In this document: positions 18,137 through 28,100 of the stretch, piece after piece
How positions within the stretch are numbered: position 1 is the stretch's first letter
Layout of the letters: every line of letters starts with the position of its first letter
Assembly (NCBI RefSeq): GCF_000003605.2
Contig: NW_003125651.1
Coordinates: forward strand, 1 to 31,581
Direction of reading: 5' to 3'
DNA: 31,581 nt
Source of the DNA: Saccoglossus kowalevskii
Taxonomy: Eukaryota > Hemichordata > Enteropneusta > Harrimaniidae
Notes under the pieces: model-generated
Databases searched by the model: none
What the model was told of the DNA's origin: nothing
Seen by the model: only the letters and a program-made list of their open reading frames with translations
Program-made: the position numbers and the translations under genes

Positions 18137-18197
18137 TGTTTCCGCCAGGGACCTTTCGCGTGTTAGCCGAATGTGATAACCACTACACTACGGAAAC
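18137..18197 (-). pseudogene. T-arm-less tRNA-Val-AAC
   Basis: T-arm deletion with C31G, plus G26A. Its upstream flank runs into the duplicated flank at 18317. Confidence 0.84.
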
Positions 18198-18477
18198 AGG
18201 CTGCTTGCTTTTCTCACATCTTCACGAAAATACAATTAACAGTATAGTGAATTGATCACACAATCTTCCAATTTGGCAGTTTCAAAAACTTGCGAATACA
18301 ACATTTGAAGCCTAACAGGCTACTTGCTGTTCTTACATCTTGCTTTTCTCACATCTTCTCGAAAATACAATTAACAGTATAGTGAATTGATCACACAATC
18401 GTCCAATTTTGCAGTTTCAAAAACTTGCGAATACAACATTTGAAGCCTAACTGATTTTTTGGGATTTGATGTAACGA
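18198..18477. repeat. Upstream flank duplicated without a tRNA gene
   Basis: The normal 145-bp flank (18198-18316) stops at GAAGCCTAAC and a second copy of the flank begins, with a short altered start (AGGCTACTTGCTGTTCTTAC), and runs to the CAC gene at 18478. No tRNA lies between the two flank copies. Confidence 0.8.
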
Positions 18478-18550
18478 GTTTTCGTAGTGTAGTGGTTATC
18501 ACGTTCGCCTCACATGCGAAAGGCCCCCGGTTCGAACCCGGGCGAAAACA
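18478..18550 (+). tRNA. tRNA-Val-CAC: tRNA-Val-CAC, near-consensus
   Basis: Single change C38T in the anticodon loop. All stems and the B box are intact. Confidence 0.8.
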
Positions 18551-18847
18551 AATATCATTTAGTTTTAATTGACGCCACAGGAGAAAACAAATTCCAATTT
18601 ACTTATAATTAACACCACCTTATGAAACGTGTCGTTGAAGACAATATGTAAATTAGTGTACATTACACCTCTATTCATCTATAGTGCTAAGTTATACTTG
18701 GAACATTGATAACGTGGATTAAAATGCAAATAATTTTGATTAACGCCACTGCAGAACTGCAGTTCAAGAGAAGTTAGCTTTATGGGCACGTAGTTTCACA
18801 TGGTATCCAGCATTGATAACGTTTCAAAATATTTACTGGCTTCATAT

Positions 18848-18908
18848 TGTTTCCGCCAGGGACCTTTTGCGTGTTAGCCGAACGTGATAACCACTACACT
18901 ACGGAAAC
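18848..18908 (-). pseudogene. T-arm-less tRNA-Val-AAC
   Basis: T-arm deletion with C31G, plus G41A, as at 3301 in the left arm. Confidence 0.84.
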
Positions 18909-19053
18909 AGGCTGCTTGCTTTTCTCACATCTTCTCGAAAATACAATTAACAGTATAGTGAATTGATCACACAATCTTCCAATTTTGCAGTTTCAAAAAC
19001 TTGCGAATACAACATTTGAAGCCTAACTGATTTTTTGGGATTTCATGTAACGA

Positions 19054-19126
19054 GTTTTCGTAGTGTAGTGGTTATCACGTTCGCCTCACACGCGAAAGGC
19101 CCCCGGTTCGAACCCGGGCGAAAACA
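19054..19126 (+). tRNA. tRNA-Val-CAC: tRNA-Val-CAC, consensus copy
   Basis: Identical to the reference CAC gene. Confidence 0.92.
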
Positions 19127-19423
19127 AATATCATTTAGTTTTAATTGACGCCACAGGAGAAAACAAATTCCAATTTACTTATAATTAACACCACCTTACG
19201 AAACGTGTCGTTGAAGACAATAGGTAAATTAGTGTACATTACACCTCTATTCATATATAGTGCTAAGTTATACTTGGAACATTGATAACGTGGATTAAAA
19301 TGCAAATAACTTTGATTAACGCCACTGCAGAACGGCAGTTCAAGAGAAGTTAGCTTTATGGGCACGTAGTTTCACATGGTATCCAGCATAGATATCGTTT
19401 CAAAATATTTACTGGCTTCATAT

Positions 19424-19496
19424 TGCTTCCGCCTGGGCTCGAACCAGGGACCTTTCGCGTGTTAGGCGAACGTGATAACCACTACACTACGGAAAC
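19424..19496 (-). tRNA. tRNA-Val-AAC: tRNA-Val-AAC, near-consensus
   Basis: Single change A71G gives a T2-G71 wobble in the acceptor stem. B box intact; likely functional. Confidence 0.85.
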
Positions 19497-19641
19497 AGGC
19501 TGCTTGCTTTTCTCACATCTTCTCGAAAATACAATTAACAGTATAGTGAATTGATCACACAATCTTCCAATTTTGCAGTTTCAAAAACTTGCGAATACAA
19601 CATTTGAAGCCTAACTGATTTTTTGCGATTTCATGTAACGA

Positions 19642-19714
19642 GTTTTCGTAGTGTAGTGGTTATCACGTTTGCCTCACACGCGAAAGGCCCTCTTTTCGAA
19701 CCCGGGCGAAAACA
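19642..19714 (+). pseudogene. tRNA-Val-CAC, TT52-53 family
   Basis: TT at 52-53, C29T and a further C50T wobble in the T-stem. Confidence 0.7.
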
Positions 19715-20011
19715 AAAATCATTTAGTTTTAATTGACGCCGCAGGAGAAAACAAATTCCAATTTACTTATAATTAACACCACCTTATGAAACGTGTCGTT
19801 GAAGACACTAGATAAATTAGTGTACATTACACCTCTATTCATATATAGTGCTAAGTTATACTTGGAACATTGATAACGTGGATTAAAATGCAAATAACTT
19901 TGATTAACGCCACTGCATAACTGCAGTTCAAGAGAATTTAGCTTTATAGGCACGTGGTTTCACATGGTATCCAGCATAGATATCGTTTCAAAATATTTAC
20001 TGGCTTCATAT

Positions 20012-20084
20012 TGTTTCCGCCTGGGCTCGAACTAGGGACCTTTCACGTGTTAGGCGAACGTGATAACCACTACACTACGGAAAC
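20012..20084 (-). tRNA. tRNA-Val-AAC: tRNA-Val-AAC, A52 copy
   Basis: C40T wobble and G52A, so pair 52-62 is an A-C mismatch and the B box starts AGTTC. It is a third state at the same pair as in 1326 and 16641. Confidence 0.68.
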
Positions 20085-20229
20085 AGGCTGCTTGCTTTTC
20101 TCACATGTTCTCGAAAATACAATTAACAGTATAGTGAATTGATCACACAATCTTCCAATTTTGCAGTTTCAAAAATTTACGAATACAACATTTGAAGCCT
20201 AACTGATTTTTTGCGATTTCATGTAACGA

Positions 20230-20302
20230 GTTTTCGTAATGTAGTGGTTATCACGTTTGCCTCACACGCGAAAGGCCCCCTTTTCGAACCCGGGCGTAAA
20301 CA
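20230..20302 (+). pseudogene. tRNA-Val-CAC, TT52-53 family, further degraded
   Basis: TT at 52-53 and C29T, plus G10A in the D-stem and A68T, which opens an acceptor pair. Confidence 0.78.
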
Positions 20303-20599
20303 AAAATCATTTAGTTTTAATTAACGCCGCAGGAGAAAAGAAATTCCAATTTACTTATAATTAACACCACCTTATGAAACGTGTCGTTGAAGACAATAGG
20401 TAAATTAGTGTACATTACACCTCTATTCATATATAGTGCTAAGTTATACTTGGAACATTGATAACGTGGATTAAAATGCAAATAACTTTGATTAACGCCA
20501 CTGCAGAACGGCAGTTCAAGAGAAGTTAGCTTTATGGGCACGTAGTTTCACATGGTATCCAGCATAGATATCGTTTCAAAATATTTACTGGCTTCATAT

Positions 20600-20672
20600 T
20601 GTTTCCGCTTGGGCTCGAACCAGGAACCTTTCGCGTGTTAGGCGAACGTGATAACCACTACACTACGGAAAC
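20600..20672 (-). tRNA. tRNA-Val-AAC: tRNA-Val-AAC, G64A variant
   Basis: G64A opens the C50-G64 T-stem pair; C48T lies in the variable loop. B-box core intact. Confidence 0.7.
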
Positions 20673-20816
20673 AGGCTGCTTGCTTTTCTCACATCTTCTC
20701 GAAAATACAATTAACAGTATAGTGAATTGATCACACAATCTTCCAATTTTGCAGTTTCAAAAACTTGCGAATACAACATTTGAAGCCTAACTGATTTTTG
20801 CGATTTCATGTAACGA

Positions 20817-20889
20817 GTTTTCGTAGTGTAGTGGTTATCACGTTCGCCTCACACGAGAAAGGCCCCCGGTTCGAACCCGGGCGAAAACA
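20817..20889 (+). tRNA. tRNA-Val-CAC: tRNA-Val-CAC, C40A variant
   Basis: C40A leaves a G30-A40 mismatch in the anticodon stem. T-arm and B box are consensus. Confidence 0.68.
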
Positions 20890-21186
20890 AATATCATTTA
20901 GTTTTAATTGACGCCGCAGGAGAAAACAAATTCCAATTTACTCATAATTAACACCACCTTATGAAACGTGTCGTTGAAGACAATAGGTAAATTAGTGTAC
21001 ATTACACATCTATTCATATATAGTGCTAAGTTATACTTGGAACATTGATAACGTGGATTAAAATGCAAATAACTTTGATTAACGCCACTGCAGAACTGCA
21101 GTTCAAGAGAAGTTAGCTTTATGGGCACGTAGTTTCACATGGTATCCAGCATAGATATCGTTTCAAAATATTTACTGGCTTCATAT

Positions 21187-21248
21187 TGTTTTCCGCCAGG
21201 GACCTTTCGCGTGTTAGGCGAACGTGATAACCACAACACTACGGAAAC
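21187..21248 (-). pseudogene. T-arm-less tRNA-Val-AAC without C31G
   Basis: 62 nt: the T-arm deletion plus one extra base in the 3' acceptor strand. Position 31 is the normal C, and a D-loop base is changed (CCACAACAC). It looks like a recombinant between T-arm-less and full-length copies. Confidence 0.8.
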
Positions 21249-21393
21249 AGGCTGCTTGCTTTTCTCACATCTTCTCGAAAATACAATTAACAGTATAGTG
21301 AATTGATCACACAATCTGCCAATTTTGCAGTTTCAAAAACTTGCGAATACAACATTTGAAGCCTAACTGATTTTTTGCGATTTCATGTAACGA

Positions 21394-21466
21394 GTTTTCG
21401 TAGTGTAGTGGTTATCACGTTTGCCTCACACGCGAAAGGCCTCCGGTTCGAACCCGAGCGAAAACA
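21394..21466 (+). pseudogene. tRNA-Val-CAC, degraded T-stem
   Basis: C29T and C49T are wobbles; G64A adds a C50-A64 mismatch. The B-box core GGTTCGAACCC remains, so it may still be transcribed. Confidence 0.55.
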
Positions 21467-21763
21467 AAAATCATTGAGTTTTAATTAACGCTGCAGGAGA
21501 AAAGAAATTCCAATTAACTTATAATTAACACCACCTTATGAAACGTGTCGTTGAAGACAATAGGTAAATTAGTGTACATTACACCTCTATTCATATATAG
21601 TGCTAAGTTATACTTGGAACATTGATAACGTGGATTAAAATGCAAATAACTTTGATTAACGCCACTGCAGAACTGCAGTTCAAGAGAAGTTAGCTTTATG
21701 GGCACGTAGTTTCACATGGTATCCAGCATAGATATCGTTTCAAAATATTTACTGGCTTCATAT

Positions 21764-21824
21764 TGTTTCCCTAGGGAACCTTTCGCGTGTTAGCCGAACG
21801 TGATAACCACTACACTACGGAAAC
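21764..21824 (-). pseudogene. T-arm-less tRNA-Val-AAC, altered 3' end
   Basis: T-arm deletion with C31G. The remaining 3' part reads GTTCCCTAGGG, so the 3' acceptor strand is further degraded. Confidence 0.82.
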
Positions 21825-21969
21825 AGGCTGCTTGCTTTTCTCACATCTTCTCGAAAATACAATTAACAGTATAGTGAATTGATCACACAATCTTCCAATT
21901 TTGCAGTTTCAAAAACTTGCGAATACAACATTTGAAGCCTAACTGATTTTTTGGGATTTCATGTAACGA

Positions 21970-22043
21970 GTTTTCGTAGTGTAGTGGTTATCACGTTCGC
22001 CTCACACGCGAAAGGCCCCCCGGTTCGAAGCCGGGCGAAAACA
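21970..22043 (+). tRNA. tRNA-Val-CAC: tRNA-Val-CAC, 74-nt copy with C60G
   Basis: Extra C in the variable region and C60G, as at 10792 and in the chimera at 11634. All stems can form. Confidence 0.7.
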
Positions 22044-22340
22044 AATATCATTTAGTTTTAATTGACGCCACAGGAGAAAACAAATTCCAATTTACTTATA
22101 ATTAACACCACCTTACGAAACGTGTCGTTGAAGACAATAGGTAAATTAGTGTACATTACACCTCTATTCATATATAGTGCTAGGTTATACTTGGAACATT
22201 GATAACGTGGATTAAAATGCAAATAACTTTGATTAACGCCACTGCAGAACTGCAGTTCAAGAGAAGTTAGCTTTATGGGCACGTAGTTTCACATGGAATC
22301 CAGCATAGATATCGTTTCAAAATATTTACTGGCTTCAAAT

Positions 22341-22413
22341 TGTTTCCGCCTGGGCTCGAACCAGGGACCTTTCGCGTGTTAGGCGAACGTGATAACCACT
22401 ACACTACGGAAAC
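22341..22413 (-). tRNA. tRNA-Val-AAC: tRNA-Val-AAC, consensus copy
   Basis: Identical to the reference AAC gene. Convergent with the 74-nt CAC gene at 21970, the same pairing as 10420 with 10792. Confidence 0.92.
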
Positions 22414-22605
22414 AGGCTGCTTACTTTTCTCACATCTTCTCGAAAATACATTTAACAGTATAGTGAATTGATCACACGATCTTCCAATTTTGCAGTTTCA
22501 AAAACTTGCGAATACAACATTTGAAGCCTAACTGATTTGATGGGCACGTAGTTTCACATGGTATCCAGCATAGATATCGTTTCAAAATATTTACTGGCTT
22601 CATAT

Positions 22606-22666
22606 TGTTTCCGCCAGGGACCTTTCGCGTGTTAGCCGAACGTGATAACCACTACACTACGGAAAC
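22606..22666 (-). pseudogene. T-arm-less tRNA-Val-AAC
   Basis: T-arm deletion with C31G, in a CAC-less short unit. Confidence 0.85.
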
Positions 22667-22812
22667 AGGCTGCTTGCTTTTCTCACATCTTCTCGAAAAA
22701 TACAATTAACAGTATAGTGAATTGATCACACAATCTTCCAATTTTGCAGTTTCAAAAACTTGCGAATACAACATTTGAAGCCTAACTAATTTTTTGGGAT
22801 TTCATGTAACGA

Positions 22813-22885
22813 GTTTTCGTAGTGTAGTGGTTATCACGTTCGCCTCACACGCGAAAGGCCCCCGGTTCGAACCCGGGCGAAAACA
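22813..22885 (+). tRNA. tRNA-Val-CAC: tRNA-Val-CAC, consensus copy
   Basis: Identical to the reference CAC gene. Confidence 0.92.
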
Positions 22886-23182
22886 AAAATCATTTAGTTT
22901 TAATTAACGCCGCAGGAGAAAAGAAATTCCAATTTACTTATAATTAACACCACCTTATGAAACGTGTCGTTGAAGACAATAGGTAAATTAGTGTACATTA
23001 CACCTCTATTCATATATAGTGCTAAGTTATACTTGGAACATTGATAACGTGGATTAAAATGCAAATAACTTTGATTAACGCCACTGCAGAACTGCAGTTC
23101 AAGAGAAGTTAGCTTTATGGGCACGTAGTTTCACATGGTATCCAGCATAGATATCGTTTCAAAATATTTACTGGCTTCATAT

Positions 23183-23243
23183 TGTTTCCGCCAGGGACCT
23201 TTCGCGTGTTAGCCGAACGTTATAACCACTACACTACGGAAAC
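23183..23243 (-). pseudogene. T-arm-less tRNA-Val-AAC
   Basis: T-arm deletion with C31G, plus C23A in the D-stem. Confidence 0.84.
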
Positions 23244-23388
23244 AGGCTGCTTGCTTTTCTCACATCTTCTCGAAAATACAATTAACAGTATAGTGAATTG
23301 ATCACACAATCTTCCAATTTTGCAGTTTCAAAAACTTGCGAATACAACATTTGAAGCCTAACTAATTTTTTGGGATTTCATGTAACGA

Positions 23389-23461
23389 GTTTTCGTAGTG
23401 TAGTGGTTATCACGTTTGCCTCACACGCGAAAGGCCCCCGGTTCGAACCCGGGCGAAAACA
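23389..23461 (+). tRNA. tRNA-Val-CAC: tRNA-Val-CAC, near-consensus
   Basis: Single change C29T (T29-G41 wobble). Likely functional. Confidence 0.88.
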
Positions 23462-23758
23462 AATATCATTTTGTTTTAATTGACGCCGCAGGAGAAAACA
23501 AATTCAAATTTACTTATAATTAACACCACTTTATGAAACGTGTCGTTGAAGACAATAGGTAAATTAGTGTACATTACACCTCTATTCATATATAGTGCTA
23601 AGTTATACTTGGAACATTGATAACGTGGATTAAAATGCAAATAACTTTGATTAACGCCACTGCAGAACTGCAGTTCAAGAGAAGTTAGCTTTATGGGCAC
23701 GTAGTTTCACATGGTATCCAGCATAGATATCGTTTCAAAATATTTACTGGCTTCATAT

Positions 23759-23831
23759 TGTTTCCGCCTGGGCTCGAACCAGGGACCTTTCGCGTGTTAG
23801 GCGAACGTGATAACAACTACACTACGGAAAC
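23759..23831 (-). tRNA. tRNA-Val-AAC: tRNA-Val-AAC, G17T variant
   Basis: All helices and the B box are consensus, but one of the two D-loop G residues is T, which weakens the D-loop/T-loop contact and the A box. Confidence 0.7.
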
Positions 23832-23976
23832 AGACTGCTTGCTTTTCTCACATCTTCTCGAATATACAATTAACAGTATAGTGAATTGATCACACAATTT
23901 TCCAATTTTGCAGTTTCAAAAACTTGCGAATACAACATTTGAAGCCTAACTGATTTTTTGCGATTTCATGTAACGA

Positions 23977-24049
23977 GTTTTCGTAGTGTAGTGGTTATCA
24001 CGTTCGCCTCACACGCGAAATGCCCCCTGTTCGAACCCGGGCGAAAACA
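23977..24049 (+). tRNA. tRNA-Val-CAC: tRNA-Val-CAC, T52 variant
   Basis: G45T and G52T; pair 52-62 is lost and the B box starts TGTTC. Otherwise complete. Confidence 0.6.
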
Positions 24050-24346
24050 AAAATTATTTAGTTTTAATTGACGCCGCAGGAGAAAACAAATTCCAATTTA
24101 CTTATAATTAACACCACCTTATGAAACGTGTCGTTGAAGACACTTGATAAATTAGTGTACATTACACCTCTATTCATATAGAGTGCTAAGTTATACTTGG
24201 AACATTGATAACGTGGATTAAAATGCAAATAACTTTGATTAACGCCACTGCAGAACTGCAGTTCAAGAGAAGTTAGCTTTATGGGCACGTAGTTTCACAT
24301 GGTATCCAGCATAGATATCGTTTCAAAATATTTACTGTCTTCATAT

Positions 24347-24407
24347 TGTTTCCGCCAGGGACCTTTCGCGTGTTAGCCGAACGTGATAGCCACTACACTA
24401 CGGAAAC
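24347..24407 (-). pseudogene. T-arm-less tRNA-Val-AAC
   Basis: T-arm deletion with C31G, plus T19C in the D-loop. Confidence 0.84.
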
Positions 24408-24552
24408 AGGCTGCTTGCTTTTCTCACATCTTCTCGAAAATACAACTAACAGTATAGTGAATTGATCACACAATCTTCCAATTTTGCAGTTTCAAAAACT
24501 TGCGAATACAACATTTGAAGCCTAACTGATTTTTTGGGATTTCATGTAACGA

Positions 24553-24625
24553 GTTTTCGTAGTGTAGTGGTTATCACGTTTGCCTCACACGCGAAAGGTA
24601 CCCGGTTCGAACCCGGGCGAAAACA
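24553..24625 (+). tRNA. tRNA-Val-CAC: tRNA-Val-CAC, near-consensus
   Basis: C29T wobble; C47T and C48A lie in the variable loop. T-arm and B box are consensus. Last CAC gene of the array. Confidence 0.8.
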
Positions 24626-24922
24626 AAAATCATTTAGTTTTAATTAACGCCGCATTGGAAAAGAAATTCCAATTTACTTATAATTAACACCACCTTATGA
24701 AACGTGTCGTTGAAGACAATAGGTAAATTAGTGTACATTACACCTCTATTCATATATAGTGCTAAGTTATTCTTGGAACATTGATAACGTGGATTAAAAT
24801 GCAAATAACTTTGATTAACGCCACTGCAGAACTGCAGTTCAAGAGAAGTTAGCTTTATGGGCACGTAGTTTCACATGGTATCGAGCATAGATATCGTTTC
24901 AAAATATTTACTGGCTTCATAT

Positions 24923-24976
24923 TGTTTCCGCCTGGGCTCGAACCAGGGACCTTTCGCGTGTTAGGCGAGGTGATAC
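24923..24976 (-). pseudogene. Truncated tRNA-Val-AAC at the array end
   Basis: Matches the AAC gene from its 3' end through the anticodon to about 24968 (TTAGGCGA), then only loosely (GGTGATA). The 5' part is absent. The array therefore ends inside a tRNA gene. Confidence 0.85.
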
Positions 24977-25134
24977 ATTGAGTCTAACCTTACTAACCCT
25001 TTGCTGTTCTCGGTGTTCTCCACTGACTGATTCTTTCAAAATGAATTGATTGGATACTCTTCCAATTTTGAATATTGCCTTCTATGCCACTTGAATGGTT
25101 GAGGCCTAAATGATTTTTGAGGACTTCAATAAAC
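24969..25134. repeat. Mosaic junction between tRNA array and satellite
   Basis: ACATTGAGT...TAACCCTT at about 24975-25001 resembles part of a satellite monomer. TGAATTGAT...CTTCCAATTTTG (about 25042-25070) and GCCTAAATGATTTTTGAGG (about 25104-25122) resemble the tRNA upstream flank in diverged form. GCCTTCTATG...CTTGAATGGT (about 25077-25099) again resembles the satellite. No gene is visible. Confidence 0.6.
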
Positions 25135-28100
25135 CTTGTTTGGTAAAGGTAAAGGCATTGAGTAAGGCCTTCTATAACCCTTGACTGGTAATGGTAAAGA
25201 CACTGAGTGAGGCCTTATATAACCTTTGAATGGTAAAGGTAAAGACATTGAGTAAGACCTTATATAACCCTTGAATGGTAGTGGTAAAGACACTGAGTGA
25301 GGCCTTCTATAACCCTTGAATGGTAATGGTAAAGACACTGAGTAAGGCCTTCTATAACCCTTGAATGGTAATGGTAAAGACAGTGAGTGAGGCCTTCTAT
25401 AACCCTTGAATGGTAAAGGTAAAGACATTGAGTAAGGCCTTCTATAACCCTTGAATGGTAATGGTAAAGACAGTGAGTGAGGCCTTCTATAACCCTTGAA
25501 TGGTAATGGTAAAGAAACTGAGTGAGGCCTTCTATAACCCTTGAATGATAAAGGTAAAGACATTGAATATGGCCTTCTATAACCCTTGAATGGTAAAGGT
25601 AAAGACATTGAATAAGGCCTTCTATAACCCTTGAATGGTAATGGTAAAGACATTGAGTAAGGCCTTCTATAACCCTTGAATGGTAATGGTAAAGACACTG
25701 AGTGAGGCCTTATATTACCCTTGAATGGTAATGGTAAAGACACTGAGTAAAGGTTTCCATAACCCTTGAATGGTAATAGTAAAGACACTGAGTAAGGTTT
25801 TCGATAACCTTTGAATGGTAATGGTAAAGACATTGAGTAAGGTTTTCCATAACCCTTGAATGGTAATGGTAAAGGCACTGAGTAAGGTTTTCCATAACCC
25901 TTGAATGGTAATGGTAAAGACATTGAGTAAGGTTTTCCATAACCCTTAAATGGTAAAGGTAAAGACATTGAGTAAGGTCTTCTATAACCCTTAAATGTTA
26001 AAGGTAAAGAACCACTGATTGAGGCCTTCTATAACCCTTGAATGGTAAAGGTAAAGACATTGAGTAAGGCCTTCTATAACCCTTGAATGGTAATGGTAAA
26101 GACACTGAGTGAGGCCTTATATTACCCTTGAATGGTAAAGGTAAAGACATTGAGTAAGACCTTATATAACCCTTGAAAGGTAATGGTAAAGACACTGAGT
26201 GAGGACTTCCATAACCCTTAAATGGTAAAGGTAAAGACACTGAGTGAGGCCTTCTATAACCCATGAATGGTAATGGTAAAGACACTGAGTGAGGCCTTAT
26301 ATAACCCTTGAATGGTAAAGGTAAAGACATTGAGTAAAACCTTATATAACCCTTGAATGGTAATGGTAAAGGAACACTGAGTGAGGCCTTCTATAACCCT
26401 TGAATGGTAAAGGTAAAGACATTGAGTAAGGCCTTCTATAACCCTTGAATGGTAATGGTAAAGACACTGAGTGAGGCCTTCTATAACCCTTGAATGGTAA
26501 AGGTAAATACATTGAGTAAGGCCTTCTATAACCCTTGACTGGTAATGGTAAAGACACTGAGTGAGGCCTTATATAACCTTTGAATGGTAAAGGTAAAGAC
26601 ATTGAGTACGACCTTATATAACCCTTGAATGGTAGTGGTAAAGACACTGAGTGAGGCCTTCTATAACCCTTGAATGGTAATGGTAAAGACACTGAGTGAG
26701 GCCTTCTATAACCCTTGAATGGTAAAGGTAAAGACATTGAGTAAGGCCTTCTATAACCCTTGAATGGTAATGGTAAAGACAGTGAGTGAGACCTTCTATA
26801 ACCCTTGAATGGTAAAGGTAAAGACATTGAATATGGCCTTCTATAACCCTTGAATGGTAATGGTAAAGAAACTGAGTGAGGCCTTCTATAACCCTTGAAT
26901 GATAAAGGTAAAGACATTGAATATGGCCTTCTATAACCCTTGAATGGTAAAGGTAAAGTCATTGAATAAGGCCTTCTATAACCCTTGAATGGTAATGGTA
27001 AAGACATTGAGTAAGGCCTTCTATAACCCTTGAATGGTAATGGTAAAGACACTGAGTGAGGCCTTATATTACCCTTGAATGGTAATGGTAAAGACACTGA
27101 GTAAAGTTTTCCATAACCTTTGAATGGTAATAGTAAAGACACTGAGTAAGGTTTTCCATAACCTTTGAATGGTAATGGTAAAGACATTGAGTAAGGTTTT
27201 CCATAACCCTTGAATGGTAATGGTAAAGACACTGAGTAAGGTTTTCCATAACCCTTGAGTGGTAATGGTAAAGACATTGAGTAAGGTTTTCCATAACCCT
27301 TAAATGGTAAAGGTAAAGACATTGAGTAAGGTCTTCTATAACCCTTAAATGGTAAAGGTAAAGAAACACTGATTGAGGCCTTCTATAACCCTTGAATGGT
27401 AAAGGTAAAGACATTGAGTAAGGCCTTCTATAACCCTTGAATGGTAATGGTAAAGACACTGAGTGAGACTTTCTATAACCCTTAAATGGTAAAGGTAAAG
27501 ACACTGATTGAGGCCTTCTATAACCCTTGAATGGTAATGGTAAAGACACTGAGTAAGGCCTTCTATAACCATTGAATTGTAAAGGTAAAGACATTGAGTA
27601 AGGTCTTCTATAACCCTTAAATGGTAAAGGTAAAGACATTGAGAAAGGTCTTCTATAACCCTTAAATGGTAAAGGTAAAGACATTGAGTAAGGTCTTCTA
27701 TAATCCTTAAATGGTAAAGGTAAAGACATTGAGTAAGGTCTTCTATAACCCTTAAATGGTAAAGGTAAAGACACTGATTGAGGCCTTCTATAACCCTTGA
27801 ATGGTAAAGGTAAAGACATTGAGTAAAGCCTTCTATAACCCATAAATGGTAATGGTAAAGACATTGAGTAAGGCTTTCCATAACCCTTGAATGGTAATGT
27901 TAAAGACATTGAGTAAGGTTTTCCATAACCCTTGAATGGTAATGTTAAAGACACTGTGTGAGGCCTTCTATAACCCTTGAATGGTAATGGTAAAGACACT
28001 GAGTGAGGCCTTATATAACCCTTGAATGGTAAAGGTAAAGACATTGAGTAAGACCTTATATAACCCTTGAAAGGTAATGGTAAAGACACTGAGTGAGGCC

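Larger units (their letters stand above)
11708..24976 (-). repeat. Right arm of tRNA-Val tandem array, inverted polarity
   Basis: The same unit as in the left arm is present here in reverse complement: AAC genes on minus, CAC genes on plus. It holds 27 AAC-type and 19 CAC-type loci. CAC genes are denser than in the left arm because fewer units here have the short CAC-less form. Variant families (T-arm-less AAC, CAC with TT at 52-53, four-change AAC) are shared with the left arm but occur in a different order, so the arms are not a simple mirror copy. Confidence 0.95.

Noticed and set aside
150-24976. tRNA-derived SINE family
   Set aside because: Copies are in a regular tandem array with tRNA bodies near identity and proper T-runs. 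There are no dispersed insertions, target-site duplications or poly-A or LINE-like tails.
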